The translations under genes were made by a program, and so were the position numbers. The notes beneath the pieces are model-generated. The model saw only the letters and a program-made list of their open reading frames with translations. It had not been told where the DNA came from and did no database searches. This document shows, piece by piece, positions 1 through 9,504 of a stretch of DNA of 64,000 nucleotides. Source of the DNA: Deltaproteobacteria bacterium (GTDB lineage: Bacteria > SAR324 > XYD2-FULL-50-16); contig JABHWU010000096.1 of the NCBI GenBank assembly GCA_018657625.1, positions 1 through 64,000 on the forward strand. The letters run 5' to 3'. How positions within the stretch are numbered: position 1 is the first letter of the stretch; the number at the start of each line of letters is the position of its first letter.

Positions 1-159
1 AAAAACTGCTTTTAAGCCCGGTATACTCCAGTCTGATATTTCTGAAAAACTCAGCTGGATAATTCTAAATAATGGGAAAAAATAAAATATTGCCATAAAG
101 ATTAATGGCAATATAATTAGCAGTTTTCCAATATTTATCGAATAACGACTTCGGTCCAT
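1..159 (-). CDS. thiP: Thiamine ABC transporter permease, N-terminal part (runs off window)
   Basis: Only the first 53 codons are visible. The ATG at 159 lies inside the end of thiB in another frame, a 25-base overlap typical of translational coupling. The visible protein has a short basic start, a strongly hydrophobic helix (ILPLIFMAIFYFFPLF) and then IIQLSFSE, which matches the first membrane segment of Fe/thiamine-type ABC permeases. ThiP would form the inner-membrane channel for thiamine delivered by ThiB. The assignment leans on the neighbouring binding protein and the riboswitch; a permease is clear, the substrate is inferred. Confidence 0.72.
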   Translation of the reverse strand, partial: MDRSRYSINIGKLLIILPLIFMAIFYFFPLFRIIQLSFSEISDWSIPGLKAVF

Positions 160-1175
160 TGCTCAATCCATTTTTCCCGATTTTCTGCTATTGCTGTTGA
201 ACTGACAATAGCCGGTTTGTCGGCTATAACAGCATGATCTTTAAATACCTGAGGATATTTTACTTTATTATTGACCGGAAACACAAACATTTGCAGCGGC
301 AGGTCTTCCTGAAACTCCTGACCCAGCATAAAATCAACAAATAGTTTTGCTTCTTTGATGTTTTGAGATTTCTTAAAAATCCCGACAAACTCAACTTGTC
401 TAAAGGCAGATCCTTCGCTAACTACTGCAGCTGTTGGTGACTCCTTAATTGGCGTTTCAGAGTAGTAAACAGTAGCCGGAGGGCTACTGGCATAGCTGAC
501 AACAATGGGTCGTTTTCCTTTAGAGGCAGCTGTGAACTCACCCCAATAAGCACTATTCCAACCATTTGTGACCAATACATTATTTTCTCTCAGGGCTTTC
601 CAGTATTTTAGAAATCCCTTTTCTCCATACTTACTGATGGTTGCCAATAAAAAAGCTAGTCCCGGTGATGAAGTAGCAGGATTCTCAACCACTGTTAAGT
701 CTTTATATTCAGGAAGAATTAGATCATCCAGGTTTTCGGGGGGTGCCAGGCCTTTTTCCTTAAACCAATTTTTATCATAATTCAGACAAACATCGCCAAA
801 ATCCACTGGAAGTAGGGTATTATTTGGGTCTAACTGATATTGTTTATCAATGTTTTTCAGTTCAGGAGAAGCGTAGCTCAAAAACATATCTGCTTTTAAA
901 GCTCTTGTCAGATAAGTATTATCAATCCCATAAAATACATCTGCCAGCGGGTTAGCTTTACTCAAAATAGCCTGATTCAAAGCTGCACCGGCATCACCGG
1001 CTTTTAAAAACTTAAGTTTGATACTCGAATTGTTTTCAAAATCTTGGATAATTTTTTTACTGACACTAAAACTATCATGTGTCATAACCAGCAATTCCAC
1101 TTTGTCTTCAGAACCGAAACAAACACCGCTAAATAGCGCCATTATTAAAAAAGTCGATAGTATTTTTAATTTCAT
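135..1175 (-). CDS. thiB: Periplasmic thiamine-binding protein of an ABC transporter
   Basis: A periplasmic binding protein of 346 residues that should capture thiamine and its phosphates for ThiPQ. An N-terminal signal peptide (MKLKILSTFLIMALFSGVCFG) is followed by LLVMTHDSFSVSK, the usual opening of ThiB proteins, then the ADVFYGIDNTYL segment and a C-terminal EWIEQWTEVV-like end. I chose the ATG at 1175 because a GAGG ribosome-binding site sits 8 bases upstream; a TTG two codons earlier is less likely. A TPP riboswitch and terminator lie in the leader, and thiP overlaps the 3' end. Family and context agree, so the substrate call is strong. Confidence 0.9.
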   Translation of the reverse strand: MKLKILSTFLIMALFSGVCFGSEDKVELLVMTHDSFSVSKKIIQDFENNSSIKLKFLKAGDAGAALNQAILSKANPLADVFYGIDNTYLTRALKADMFLSYASPELKNIDKQYQLDPNNTLLPVDFGDVCLNYDKNWFKEKGLAPPENLDDLILPEYKDLTVVENPATSSPGLAFLLATISKYGEKGFLKYWKALRENNVLVTNGWNSAYWGEFTAASKGKRPIVVSYASSPPATVYYSETPIKESPTAAVVSEGSAFRQVEFVGIFKKSQNIKEAKLFVDFMLGQEFQEDLPLQMFVFPVNNKVKYPQVFKDHAVIADKPAIVSSTAIAENREKWIEQWTEVVIR

Positions 1176-1201
1176 AAGCAATACCTCAATGAATTTTTGA
1201 C

Positions 1202-1235
1202 AAAAAAAAAGCCGTCCCTTGGAATTAAGACGGCT
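1202..1235 (-). terminator. Rho-independent terminator in the thi leader
   Basis: On the minus strand AGCCGTC (1229-1235) pairs with GACGGCT (1210-1216), followed by a run of nine T residues. It lies between the TPP aptamer and the thiB start, where an expression platform is expected. It probably ends transcription when TPP is bound. Confidence 0.88.
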
Positions 1236-1250
1236 TCTCGTTTATCACTT

Positions 1251-1326
1251 TTCCTCCACCGGCATTATCCGGATCAGGTTCAACGGTCGGATCTAAATCC
1301 CTCTCAGCCCTTTTTTGAGCTCCCGA
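1251..1326 (-). promoter_or_regulatory. TPP riboswitch (THI element)
   Basis: The minus strand carries the two conserved THI-box blocks: CTGAGA (complement of 1302-1307), and an ACCTGATC run leading into the CCGG(N)CCGG-like helix (complement of 1259-1279). A GGGAGCTC arm at 1318-1325 closes the structure. The aptamer sits upstream of a terminator and thiB, so thiamine pyrophosphate likely represses the thiBP transport operon by premature termination. Confidence 0.93.
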
Positions 1327-1496
1327 AAACAAAATCATTTTCTGATTCATAGGTAGGCTTGCTATAAACCTTTGTCAAGGAATTTTTAGGACACTATAAA
1401 CGATTAAAATTCAAATTATCATTCGATTTGTTATTTTTTAAAAGGATATCCATTTCTTAAGATATCAAAGCGTTAATCTATTCCTATGTATTGTTG

Positions 1497-1571
1497 TTAG
1501 TTAGTATCTGGACGAGAATACCATTATTTGCTGTCAATCCGGTAATTCGGACTCTCACTACGAGTCTCGTG
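1497..1571. repeat. Diverged copy of a modular repeat, with a terminal hairpin
   Basis: The first 55 bases resemble the left part of the inverted-repeat element at 35569-35714: both share CCATTATT and CCGGTAATT blocks in the same order and spacing, after a GACGA/AACGA block. The right part differs: here it is a hairpin (GGACTC 1549-1554 with GAGTCT 1562-1567) just past the LysR stop, which may act as a terminator for that gene. The rest of the 1327-1586 gap shows nothing else. Confidence 0.5.
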
Positions 1572-1586
1572 TTTTATTTTTGGTAA

Positions 1587-2540
1587 TCAAAATCTTTTAG
1601 ATATCTGGTGAATGATATTTCGAAACCATTTATGGGGGGGATCGTTGTGATGTCGTTCATGCCAGTATTGAGTCATCTCCAGTTTAGGCATTTCAAAGGG
1701 AACGGGTAGTATTTTGATATTCCGGTTTTCAGCAAAATTTATCGCCAAGCGTTTGACCACCACACCGATGAGATCAGTTCTGGAAATAATATCCAGCATT
1801 GCCATCGTATTAGAAACCCTTAGCTTAATTTTTCTTTTTAGTTTTTGTTCCATCAGCACTTTTTCAACAACACCAACCTCATTCATACTTTGATGAGGCG
1901 CGAAATGGATGTGGTCACATTGTAAAAATTGTTTGGTCGTTAAGGCATTGGAGATTTTAGGGTGATCTTTTCTAACGACACATACTTCTTGTTCATCAAA
2001 AAGCTTTTGCTGGTACAAATCGGTTTTACTGGTAAATTGAATATTAAATTTATCGTTACCTTCCTTATGTTTTGGATAATGACTATAAATTGCTAAATCC
2101 ATTTTCCCGGATTCCAGAAGTTTATGACGTTCTTCGCGATTAGAGTGAAATACAGCAATATTTACCTTTGGGGCCTCCTGTCTTAATCGCTCAATGATTC
2201 TGGATAACAATAAAGTTTCTGAAAAATCGGTCATGGATAGCCAAAAAGTCCGATCACAATTTGCAGGAATAAACTCTTTTTCAATATTAATGATGTTATT
2301 GAGATCCAAGAGGACTCTTTTGATCGGTTCTGCCAACTCCTCAGCCTTTAATGTTGGCAGCATACCTTGGGATGTGCGGACAAACAGAGGATCATTAAAC
2401 AGTTCTCTAAGCCGATTTAACGCATTACTGACGGCTGGCTGGCTGATGTTCAATTTTTCACCGGCTTTGGTCAGATTCTTTTTTTTATAGATAATATCAA
2501 ATACCACCAGTAAATTTAAATCAATCCGGTTGAAATTCAT
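1587..2540 (-). CDS. LysR-family transcriptional regulator
   Basis: A DNA-binding regulator of 317 residues. Residues 1-60 form the LysR winged helix-turn-helix (NLLVVFDIIYKKKNLTKAG, then LNISQPAVSNALNRLRELF); FNDPLFVRTSQGMLPT is the typical helix-to-hinge stretch of the NodD/PcpR-like branch. Residues 90-310 are the co-inducer-binding domain. LysR proteins usually control a neighbouring or divergent gene in response to a small molecule. Here the upstream neighbour is a kinase on the same strand, so no target can be named. The ligand is unknown. Confidence 0.88.
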   Translation of the reverse strand: MNFNRIDLNLLVVFDIIYKKKNLTKAGEKLNISQPAVSNALNRLRELFNDPLFVRTSQGMLPTLKAEELAEPIKRVLLDLNNIINIEKEFIPANCDRTFWLSMTDFSETLLLSRIIERLRQEAPKVNIAVFHSNREERHKLLESGKMDLAIYSHYPKHKEGNDKFNIQFTSKTDLYQQKLFDEQEVCVVRKDHPKISNALTTKQFLQCDHIHFAPHQSMNEVGVVEKVLMEQKLKRKIKLRVSNTMAMLDIISRTDLIGVVVKRLAINFAENRNIKILPVPFEMPKLEMTQYWHERHHNDPPHKWFRNIIHQISKRF

Positions 2541-2589
2541 AGATATTTATATTTTATAGAGTTAATTCTAAAAACCTGCTGGCATTGTA

Positions 2590-5500
2590 TCACAATATCG
2601 ATTTTAATCGCATTAGCGACAATTCTAAGTTTTCACGATAAGCGGTAGCCTCCTCACAATTGGCTAGAACAAACTCAGCAGTTTGAATGACTAATTTTCT
2701 CCTTGGATTTTTAGGTAATGTCTCTGTTTCCAGATATTTATCCATCGTTTGAGCTCTTTCCCATCCATCACGATTGGTATAAACTTTCCAAATACCGGAA
2801 CTTTGAGCTAATTCGATTTTACTGGTCTTTGTTTCTTCTACCCAATAATCGATTGTTAGATTCATAATTTCTACCAGTAAGATGCGGATCGTTTTTAGTT
2901 TTTCCTTTTCCTCCCGTATTTCTTGAGAATCACTAATTAAGATATCTGCCACTTTTTGTCGTTCTGATACTTCCATATGATCATCTAATACAATTGAGGA
3001 TAAATCCCACTGAGAAGATTCTTTTAATTGCGCTTTAATTAGTTCCGCATCCAGTTTTTTCAATAATTCATTTTGTTCATATAATTCACTTAAACTGGCA
3101 TCTTCTAACTTATTGAAAGCTGAATAATCCGAAACGATTAGCATAATCATTTTTTCATCTTCAAAATCAATCAAAGTCCAGGCAACATGTTGGGTAAATG
3201 TGGTTCCGTCGGCATCAATAAAATCAAGATGATTACATTCATATTCATTTAAGGCCTCCCCTTTTACCATAATTCGTTCAAGCAATTCATCTACAAATGA
3301 CAATCCGCTTTTATGAAATAAGACTTCAAAAGAATGACCCAACATCAATTGGGACGCTTGTCCGATTAAATCACTAAAGCTTTTATTACAAAAGCTGATT
3401 TCTAAATTCTCATTAATTCCAATCAAAGCTTCTTCTATATGGTCCAGTATTTTAGAAAGCTTATATTGAATTCTGCGAAGTTCCAATTCTGTTTTTCTTC
3501 TGCTTTCCAACTCGTTTTTTAAATTCGTATTCTCTAAAAGCGTTTCATAAGCTTCTTTCAGCAATAATTGATTTTTGACACGAACTATTAGTTCTTCTCT
3601 TGTAAATGGTTTAGTAAGATAATCATTGGCACCTAATTTAAACGCCTGAACCATATCAGAGATATTGTTTTTAGCAGATAAAATTATAATCGGTAATTCA
3701 GATGGTGAAAAATCCACCCTAATTTTTTCACACAACTCAAAACCGCTTAACCCCGGCATCATGATGTCTAAAAGTATCAAGTCTGGAATTTTGCCTATTG
3801 AAAGCATATTTAATGCGTCACTGCCACATAAGGCTGTGGTTACATTATAATTCTCAACAGAGAGGTGATTCACTGCTACCTGTAGATTAATCATCTCATC
3901 ATCAACAACTAATATATTACTGGTGACGCAGGGCGGGTTGGTTTCAATCGTTTTTAATTGAGTAACATTTGAAACAAGCGGTTGACTTTTTAAGGCTGTA
4001 TTTATTTCTATGTCAGGAATTTCGACTTGATTCTCCAAATCAGACTCCTGAAGGAGAGGGATTTTTATTATAAACGTTGTCCCCTTACCTAATACCGATT
4101 GAACGCTAATTGTCCCATTGTGTAGCGATACTAATTGACTGGTAATGCTCAAACCCAGTCCGGTTCCCCCGAAATTAAATGATGATTCCGGATGAATCTG
4201 TTCATATGAGTGAAAAACTGAATTCCATTTATCTTCTGGAATCCCAATACCTGTATCTTTAATCTGGACTTGCAAAAAATTACCATCTTCTTCGGCATGT
4301 ATGGAAATACTACCTGCTTCGGTAAATTTAATGGCGTTATCAATCAGGTTGTAAAAAATCTGCTGCAATCGATTTTCATCAGCAAGTACTAGTGGTGTTT
4401 GATCTGAAAGATCATGCGTTAAAATCAATTTTTTTAATTTAATGGGGTCTCTAAAAAACAAGCAAACAATATCAACAACTGAATTAATAGCAACTGGTTT
4501 TAAATCGACTTTCAGCTCATTTTGTTTCAACTTTGCCAGATCGAGAATATCACCTACTAAAGTGGTTAGTCGTAAGCTACTGGATCTTATGAGATCGATG
4601 TTTTTAATCATTTTATCCGATAGTTTTCCAAAAGTTCCATTCATCAGTGATTCTGCTATCCCAATAATACCATTTAACGGGGATTGTAATTCATGGGAAG
4701 TGTTAATCAAAAAATCATCTTTTAATTTATCAATTTCTTGTATTTTTTGATTTTTTTCCTTTAATTCTGCCGATAAGGATTCAATTCTTTTATAAACATT
4801 GGAAAAATTAAAAGACATAAAAAAAGATAAACTGAGTGCAAATAAAAACAATCCTAAGGGTGTTAAATAAACAGAGTAAATCAATCGATTGGAGAACAGA
4901 ATATCATTAGCAATAGTAAGTGATAGAAACAGAAATCCAACCAATATGAACCAAACCTGGGGATTCCCTTTTATCATAGCTTTTAATAAATCTTTAGTCA
5001 TAACTATCAATATGAAAAAAAGCAATATTTGAAAAGGGATCACTAAATGACTGGAATAACTCATTGGTAAAATTAAAACTGCAATAGATAGGATAATTGA
5101 TACCCCGTATGCATATTTTTGAAAAATTGGAGTTTTATTCAAGCTAAGAATATGGTGCATAAATCGGATAAACAAGGGTAGCGCCAAAAAAAGTACCAGT
5201 ACTTCAATTTTATAGGTAGTTTGTCCTGGGAAGTCAGGGAATAGGTAAGTAAAAAATCTTCCACCAATTCCAGCAAATAAAATTCGAATTGAAATCAGAA
5301 AGCATAATAAACTAAAATAGAGCGTTGCAATATTTCTTCTTAAGATAAAGTAATAAATCAAATGGTAAAGTACCATGATTATAAGACTACCGAATAAGAA
5401 CAGATCAATTCCCCATTTTTTATTTTGAGATAAGGCAATTTGTGATTCTGTTCCCAGTAAAATTGGATTCCAGGCCCCTCCTTTTCTATGGCTATAGTTG

Positions 5501-6042
5501 GACACCTGTAAAACAAAATCTAGCTGGTTCTTATCAATTACAAAAGATTTTACTTGGGTAACAAATCCAGGTTTGGATAAATGGCCATTATTCCCAACGG
5601 TACCATTGGTAGCCAATAATTTTCCATTAACCCAAAGACGATAAGCAGATGAGGTCTCTCTAAGTTGTATTGCCAGGGTTTGATATAAATAGTCAGGATT
5701 TATCTTCACTTTGAGATGAAAGGTTGCATATCCTTGTCCGTCCAGTTTTATTTTTGCATGGGGGTAACCATTCCAAACACCAGGAATTTTGATATATTCA
5801 AAAGTCCGATCCCCGGTGTTCTCTTGCAGGGTTTTTAAAGTCAGTAATTGGTTCCAGTAAAAAGCCCACCTGCCATTCAATTCAACAATACCCTGATCTT
5901 CAAAGTCCCAGGTAGACAGATCCAAATTTCCTTTTACCGCTGTTAATTCTTCATTAGATCCACCGCAAGAGCTTACAAAAACTGAAATAATTATTGCAAA
6001 TATAGTGATATATAATGACGGGTGTAGCATAATAATTTTCAA
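2590..6042 (-). CDS. Lipoprotein-type 7TMR-DISM hybrid histidine kinase with receiver and PAS domains
   Basis: An inner-membrane hybrid sensor kinase of 1150 residues. The start carries a lipoprotein-like signal with cysteine in VSSCGG near residue 26. A periplasmic beta-sandwich follows (about 40-200, 7TMR-DISM type 2, with LSTWDFEDQGIVELNGRWAF), then seven hydrophobic helices (about 205-415) and a coiled coil. HisKA has its phosphoacceptor in NTSHELQSPLNG near residue 450. The ATPase domain has NLIDNAIKF near 566 and GGTGLGLSI near 630. A receiver (about 710-825, LILLDIMMPG, aspartate near 757) and a PAS domain (about 870-985) follow; the end is helical. No HPt domain is seen, so phosphate may leave to a separate protein. 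An in-frame ATG four codons later is possible. Ligand unknown, perhaps a carbohydrate. Confidence 0.87.
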   Translation of the reverse strand: MKIIMLHPSLYITIFAIIISVFVSSCGGSNEELTAVKGNLDLSTWDFEDQGIVELNGRWAFYWNQLLTLKTLQENTGDRTFEYIKIPGVWNGYPHAKIKLDGQGYATFHLKVKINPDYLYQTLAIQLRETSSAYRLWVNGKLLATNGTVGNNGHLSKPGFVTQVKSFVIDKNQLDFVLQVSNYSHRKGGAWNPILLGTESQIALSQNKKWGIDLFLFGSLIIMVLYHLIYYFILRRNIATLYFSLLCFLISIRILFAGIGGRFFTYLFPDFPGQTTYKIEVLVLFLALPLFIRFMHHILSLNKTPIFQKYAYGVSIILSIAVLILPMSYSSHLVIPFQILLFFILIVMTKDLLKAMIKGNPQVWFILVGFLFLSLTIANDILFSNRLIYSVYLTPLGLFLFALSLSFFMSFNFSNVYKRIESLSAELKEKNQKIQEIDKLKDDFLINTSHELQSPLNGIIGIAESLMNGTFGKLSDKMIKNIDLIRSSSLRLTTLVGDILDLAKLKQNELKVDLKPVAINSVVDIVCLFFRDPIKLKKLILTHDLSDQTPLVLADENRLQQIFYNLIDNAIKFTEAGSISIHAEEDGNFLQVQIKDTGIGIPEDKWNSVFHSYEQIHPESSFNFGGTGLGLSITSQLVSLHNGTISVQSVLGKGTTFIIKIPLLQESDLENQVEIPDIEINTALKSQPLVSNVTQLKTIETNPPCVTSNILVVDDEMINLQVAVNHLSVENYNVTTALCGSDALNMLSIGKIPDLILLDIMMPGLSGFELCEKIRVDFSPSELPIIILSAKNNISDMVQAFKLGANDYLTKPFTREELIVRVKNQLLLKEAYETLLENTNLKNELESRRKTELELRRIQYKLSKILDHIEEALIGINENLEISFCNKSFSDLIGQASQLMLGHSFEVLFHKSGLSFVDELLERIMVKGEALNEYECNHLDFIDADGTTFTQHVAWTLIDFEDEKMIMLIVSDYSAFNKLEDASLSELYEQNELLKKLDAELIKAQLKESSQWDLSSIVLDDHMEVSERQKVADILISDSQEIREEKEKLKTIRILLVEIMNLTIDYWVEETKTSKIELAQSSGIWKVYTNRDGWERAQTMDKYLETETLPKNPRRKLVIQTAEFVLANCEEATAYRENLELSLMRLKSIL

Positions 6043-6341
6043 GTAAATGGATAGGAAAATTTAGAAAAAAACCTCTGAGATTGAATCTTTATAAGCTATT
6101 CTTTGAGAATCTGCATAGTAAATTAATCAAAAACCTGTATCGAGCTGATAAAACCTGTTCTTTTTTAAATATAATACTAGCCAAAGTTTTTTTTTAGGAT
6201 AATACTAAGAGATATTTTCTAAATGTGGACAGATTTGATTGATTGCAACCACAGAAAAACAATGCTAAAACAAATTCCTTTTCTGCAATCCACTCAATCA
6301 ACTTTCCTATTATTTCAAAATCTTTTTGAAAGAGTATTTAA
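6043..6341. promoter_or_regulatory. Divergent intergenic region between the hybrid kinase and metK
   Basis: A consensus TATAAT lies at 6170-6175 facing metK, but the expected upstream hexamer is poor. ATAATACTA occurs twice in direct orientation, near 6171 and 6198. No SAM riboswitch signature was recognised. GAAAGAG ten or so bases before the metK ATG may serve as its ribosome-binding site. Confidence 0.35.
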
Positions 6342-7604
6342 ATGGGATACTATTTTACCTCTGAATCCGTGTCTGAAGGACATCCGGATAAAATTGCCGA
6401 TCAAATATCTGATGCTTTATTAGATGAATTTTTGCGTTATGATGCAAAATCTAAAGTTGCCTGCGAAACCTTTGTTACCACGGGTTTAGTCGTATTGGGT
6501 GGAGAAGTTAAAACTACCGGTTATGTGGATGTCCAAAAAATTGCACGTCGGGTGATTAATCGAATCGGATATACCAAGGCTGAATACATGTTTGACGGGA
6601 ACTCCTGTGGCGTTATTTCCTCTATCCATGAGCAGTCACCAGATATTAACCAGGGTGTAGTAAGAACTTCTGATGAAGACCAGGGAGCCGGAGATCAGGG
6701 AATGATGTTTGGATATGCCTGTAAAGAAACAGATGACTATATGCCGCTGGCGATTGACCTGTCACATATTATTTTACAGGAATTGACAGCTATTCGAAGA
6801 GAGAACAAAGAAATGGTTTATCTTAGACCTGATTCTAAGTCTCAGGTGACCATCGAGTATAATGACGATGATCAACCCCAAAAAATTCATACCATTGTTT
6901 TATCAACACAGCATGATGATTTTGATGAAGAAGTAAAAATGCTTCAGAAAATCAAAGATGACGTCAAGCAAATACTTTTACCCAGGGTCATTGCTCGTTT
7001 ACCTGAAAGAGTTCAAAAATTATTTAGTGATGAAATCATTTTACATGTTAATCCAACCGGGAAATTTGTTATCGGTGGTCCCCATGGAGATACCGGTCTA
7101 ACCGGTCGAAAAATCATCGTAGACACCTATGGTGGAAAAGGCGCACATGGTGGTGGTGCTTTTTCAGGAAAAGACTCATCAAAAGTTGATCGCTCCGCTG
7201 CTTATGCAACACGACATATTGCTAAAAATCTCGTTGCAGCCGGCGTTGCTGAAGAAGTTTTGGTTCAGGTAGCGTATGCCATTGGTGTTGCAAAACCAGT
7301 TGGTTTATATGTAAACACCTATAATTCATCTAATGTTCAGATTTCTGATGGTGAAATTGCTCAAAGAATTAGCACTATTTTTGATATGCGCCCCAGTGCA
7401 ATTGTGAAGCGTTTTGGCTTAACGAATCCGATCTTCGAAGAAACTGCTGCTTATGGCCATATGGGACGGACACCATACAAAAAAAAGGTGGAAGTTTATC
7501 CAAAAGGCAATGGTAATGGACAATCGGAATTCAAAGAAGTAGAATTTTTCAGTTGGGAAAAACTGGATTATGTTGAAAAATTGAAACAGGAATTTGGTTT
7601 GTAA
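6342..7604 (+). CDS. metK: S-adenosylmethionine synthetase
   Basis: Makes S-adenosylmethionine from methionine and ATP in the cytoplasm, supplying methyl groups for rlmL and cofactor for the radical SAM gene seen here. The 420-residue protein shows all three family blocks: [20 protein letters not shown] at the start, [12 protein letters not shown] near residue 120, and [20 protein letters not shown] near 270. Length is a little above the usual 380-400, mostly from a longer middle and tail. It stands alone, divergent from the kinase, and ends 2 bases before a perfect 34-base palindrome. Confidence 0.97.
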   Translation: MGYYFTSESVSEGHPDKIADQISDALLDEFLRYDAKSKVACETFVTTGLVVLGGEVKTTGYVDVQKIARRVINRIGYTKAEYMFDGNSCGVISSIHEQSPDINQGVVRTSDEDQGAGDQGMMFGYACKETDDYMPLAIDLSHIILQELTAIRRENKEMVYLRPDSKSQVTIEYNDDDQPQKIHTIVLSTQHDDFDEEVKMLQKIKDDVKQILLPRVIARLPERVQKLFSDEIILHVNPTGKFVIGGPHGDTGLTGRKIIVDTYGGKGAHGGGAFSGKDSSKVDRSAAYATRHIAKNLVAAGVAEEVLVQVAYAIGVAKPVGLYVNTYNSSNVQISDGEIAQRISTIFDMRPSAIVKRFGLTNPIFEETAAYGHMGRTPYKKKVEVYPKGNGNGQSEFKEVEFFSWEKLDYVEKLKQEFGL

Positions 7605-7606
7605 TA

Positions 7607-7640
7607 AATTGACAAGGGGTAGGCCTACCCCTTGTCAATT
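7607..7640. terminator. Perfect 34-base palindrome between convergent genes
   Basis: Two 17-base arms are exactly complementary with no spacer: AATTGACAAGGGGTAGG then CCTACCCCTTGTCAATT. It sits between the 3' ends of metK (+) and the small membrane protein gene (-), so a bidirectional terminator is likely, although neither side has a long T run. A binding site for a dimeric protein is an alternative. Confidence 0.6.
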
Positions 7641-7654
7641 GATAACCCCCAAAA

Positions 7655-7852
7655 TTAATCAAAAGCACTATTCATAACATCTTTCGCTTTATCAAGCCCT
7701 TTCTCAAATATATTCATTGGTTCTTCACCAATAATAGTCAGAATTTCACTGGGTAAATTTTCTTTGGCCATGTCATTTACTTCAGGGACTAGCTTAATAG
7801 CAGCAATGCAAGCTATTAAAACTATTACCATTAAAAAAATCAATTTCTTCAT
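7655..7852 (-). CDS. Small membrane or secreted protein, 65 residues
   Basis: I do not recognise a family. An N-terminal MKK followed by about 16 hydrophobic residues (LIFLMVIVLIACIAAI) could be a membrane anchor or an uncleaved signal. The remaining 45 residues are polar and mildly acidic and look helical. An AGGAGAAGAG ribosome-binding site lies directly before the ATG, which supports expression. It is convergent with metK. Confidence 0.65.
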   Translation of the reverse strand: MKKLIFLMVIVLIACIAAIKLVPEVNDMAKENLPSEILTIIGEEPMNIFEKGLDKAKDVMNSAFD

Positions 7853-8082
7853 TTCTCTTCTCCTTGATTTACTAAATTATTGAACATCATTGTTAAGCTG
7901 GAAAACAATTTTTATTAAAACTTTTCCTGTGTGAAACTACCCGGGTGGTTCTAAAGAGGTATAATTTACATGTTACTTATATTTCAACTTTACTTAATCA
8001 TTCGCAATAAAATAGTTGAGGGCTAAAAATTAATCAATATTTTTTTACTCTGAATCAAAATGATATTAATTTATCAGACCAT

Positions 8083-8112
8083 TTTACAAATTGTTCCATT
8101 ATAGTTTATAAT
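8083..8112 (+). promoter_or_regulatory. Sigma-70-like promoter for the ybgC-type gene
   Basis: TTTACA at 8083-8088 and TATAAT at 8107-8112 are 18 bases apart, about 54 bases before the thioesterase ATG. The 314-base gap from 7853 to 8165 otherwise holds only a short near-palindrome around CCCGGG near 7940. Confidence 0.5.
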
Positions 8113-8165
8113 CATTCTTATTCTATATCCAATCAATAATTTGTAACCTCTAGCTACTAAGCTTT

Positions 8166-8564
8166 ATGAAATCAGAAATTTTCGAGTTCTCAGTACAAAT
8201 ATATTATGAAGATACTGATCATTCAGGTGTTGTTTATCACTCTAATTATTTAAAATATTTTGAAAGAGCCAGGGAAGATGTTATCGGAATTGAAAATCTA
8301 GTTGAGCTCTGGAAAAAGAATAATCTGGGTTTTGCTGTTTATAAAGTAGATATTGTCTATCATGAAGGTGCCGAGTTTGGTGATAAGCTCAAAATTATCA
8401 GTCAGTATGAGTTTGACGGCAAATACAGGCTCATCTGGAATCAAACCGCCTGGCGACCTAACTCCAAAAAACCGGCCGTCGATGCTATTATTCACTTAGT
8501 TTGCATCAATAAAAATAAACAATTAGTACCAATACCGGAAGTAAAACTCCCTTTACATAGCTAA
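8166..8564 (+). CDS. ybgC: YbgC/FadM-like acyl-CoA thioesterase (4HBT hot-dog fold)
   Basis: A 132-residue hot-dog-fold thioesterase that should hydrolyse acyl-CoA or acyl-ACP. The signature is YYEDTDHSGVVYHSNYLKYF near residues 14-33, with the catalytic aspartate in EDTDHSGVVYH; ERAREDVI follows as in YbgC. In many Gram-negatives ybgC precedes tolQRAB, but no tol genes lie here, so a role in envelope assembly is only suggested. It appears monocistronic; the next gene faces the other way. Confidence 0.85.
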   Translation: MKSEIFEFSVQIYYEDTDHSGVVYHSNYLKYFERAREDVIGIENLVELWKKNNLGFAVYKVDIVYHEGAEFGDKLKIISQYEFDGKYRLIWNQTAWRPNSKKPAVDAIIHLVCINKNKQLVPIPEVKLPLHS

Positions 8565-8730
8565 ACATAAAAAGGAAATAAATAGAATTAATTGTATTAT
8601 ATCAAAGATAAAGAAGAAATATTCCAGGCGGACAAACCTGATATAAGCTACCAGATAAGAAAAAGTGCCAGAGAAAAAGGTTTCAGTTAAGCCGCCAATA
8701 TAAAGTTTTTATAGTGAGTAATCATTGGTT

Positions 8731-9327
8731 TTATAATAAATTCGAAAACCCAAGTTTACGTAATATTGAAGTCAGCAAATTTCCAGGAATGCCAATAATG
8801 GTATGTAAATCATTAATATTAACAGATTCAAATAATGCCGCACCTAATGATTCTATTTTATATGATCCTGCACAATTGAAAGGTTGGTCAATGTTAAGAT
8901 AATTGATAATTTCCTGGTTTTCTAAATATCGCATTTTTATCTTGGCGATTTCAACATCCTTAAAAACTTGATTTTGATGGATCACGCACACTGCACAAAT
9001 CAATTGATGTACCTTACCATTCATTTTTGATAATTGAGCGTATGCGCGTTCGAAATTACCAGGTTTCCCTAAAACTTCATCTTCCAGTTCAATTAGTTGA
9101 TCTGCAGCGATAATGATGTGATCAGGAAACAGTTTTTGAATAGAAAGTGCTTTTTCAACAGCGATATTTGATACAAATTCAACTAAATTTCCTCCTGAGA
9201 ACCTAGGTTCGTCATATCTATGATTAAAGCATTTGTGAGGTATATGCAGTTGATTTAAAATATCACTTCTCCATTTTGCTTCTGAAGCAAGTACTATTTT
9301 CTGTTTTGATAATGATTTCAATTTCAT
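8731..9327 (-). CDS. Maf-like nucleoside triphosphate pyrophosphatase
   Basis: A 198-residue cytoplasmic protein of the Maf/YhdE family, which hydrolyses non-canonical or modified nucleoside triphosphates. The start IVLASEAKWRSDILNQL corresponds to the Maf loop usually written SxSPRRxELL, but is diverged. The second half keeps IIAADQLIELEDEVLGKPG, including the catalytic aspartate region, and AYAQLSKMNGKVHQLICAV, the typical L..M.GK.H motif. The diverged first loop suggests a subfamily with a different base preference. No operon partner is seen. Confidence 0.82.
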   Translation of the reverse strand: MKLKSLSKQKIVLASEAKWRSDILNQLHIPHKCFNHRYDEPRFSGGNLVEFVSNIAVEKALSIQKLFPDHIIIAADQLIELEDEVLGKPGNFERAYAQLSKMNGKVHQLICAVCVIHQNQVFKDVEIAKIKMRYLENQEIINYLNIDQPFNCAGSYKIESLGAALFESVNINDLHTIIGIPGNLLTSILRKLGFSNLL

Positions 9328-9504
9328 AAAATATGATTTTCCTGTGTTATATAGCGATAGTCATGTTAAGATCTGTTCTGGGAACACCATATCCCCCAAT
9401 TTCAGCTAGATTAATTGCAACCGTCCATCGTTGACATAACACTAGGAAAAGCGTTTTAATGTTAATCAAAATTATAGAAGCGACAATGAAATTTGATCGG
9501 AGGC

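Noticed and set aside
8593-8691. Short TTG-started frame (about 32 codons) after the ybgC-type gene.
   Set aside because: Too short, weak start and no family; likely chance.
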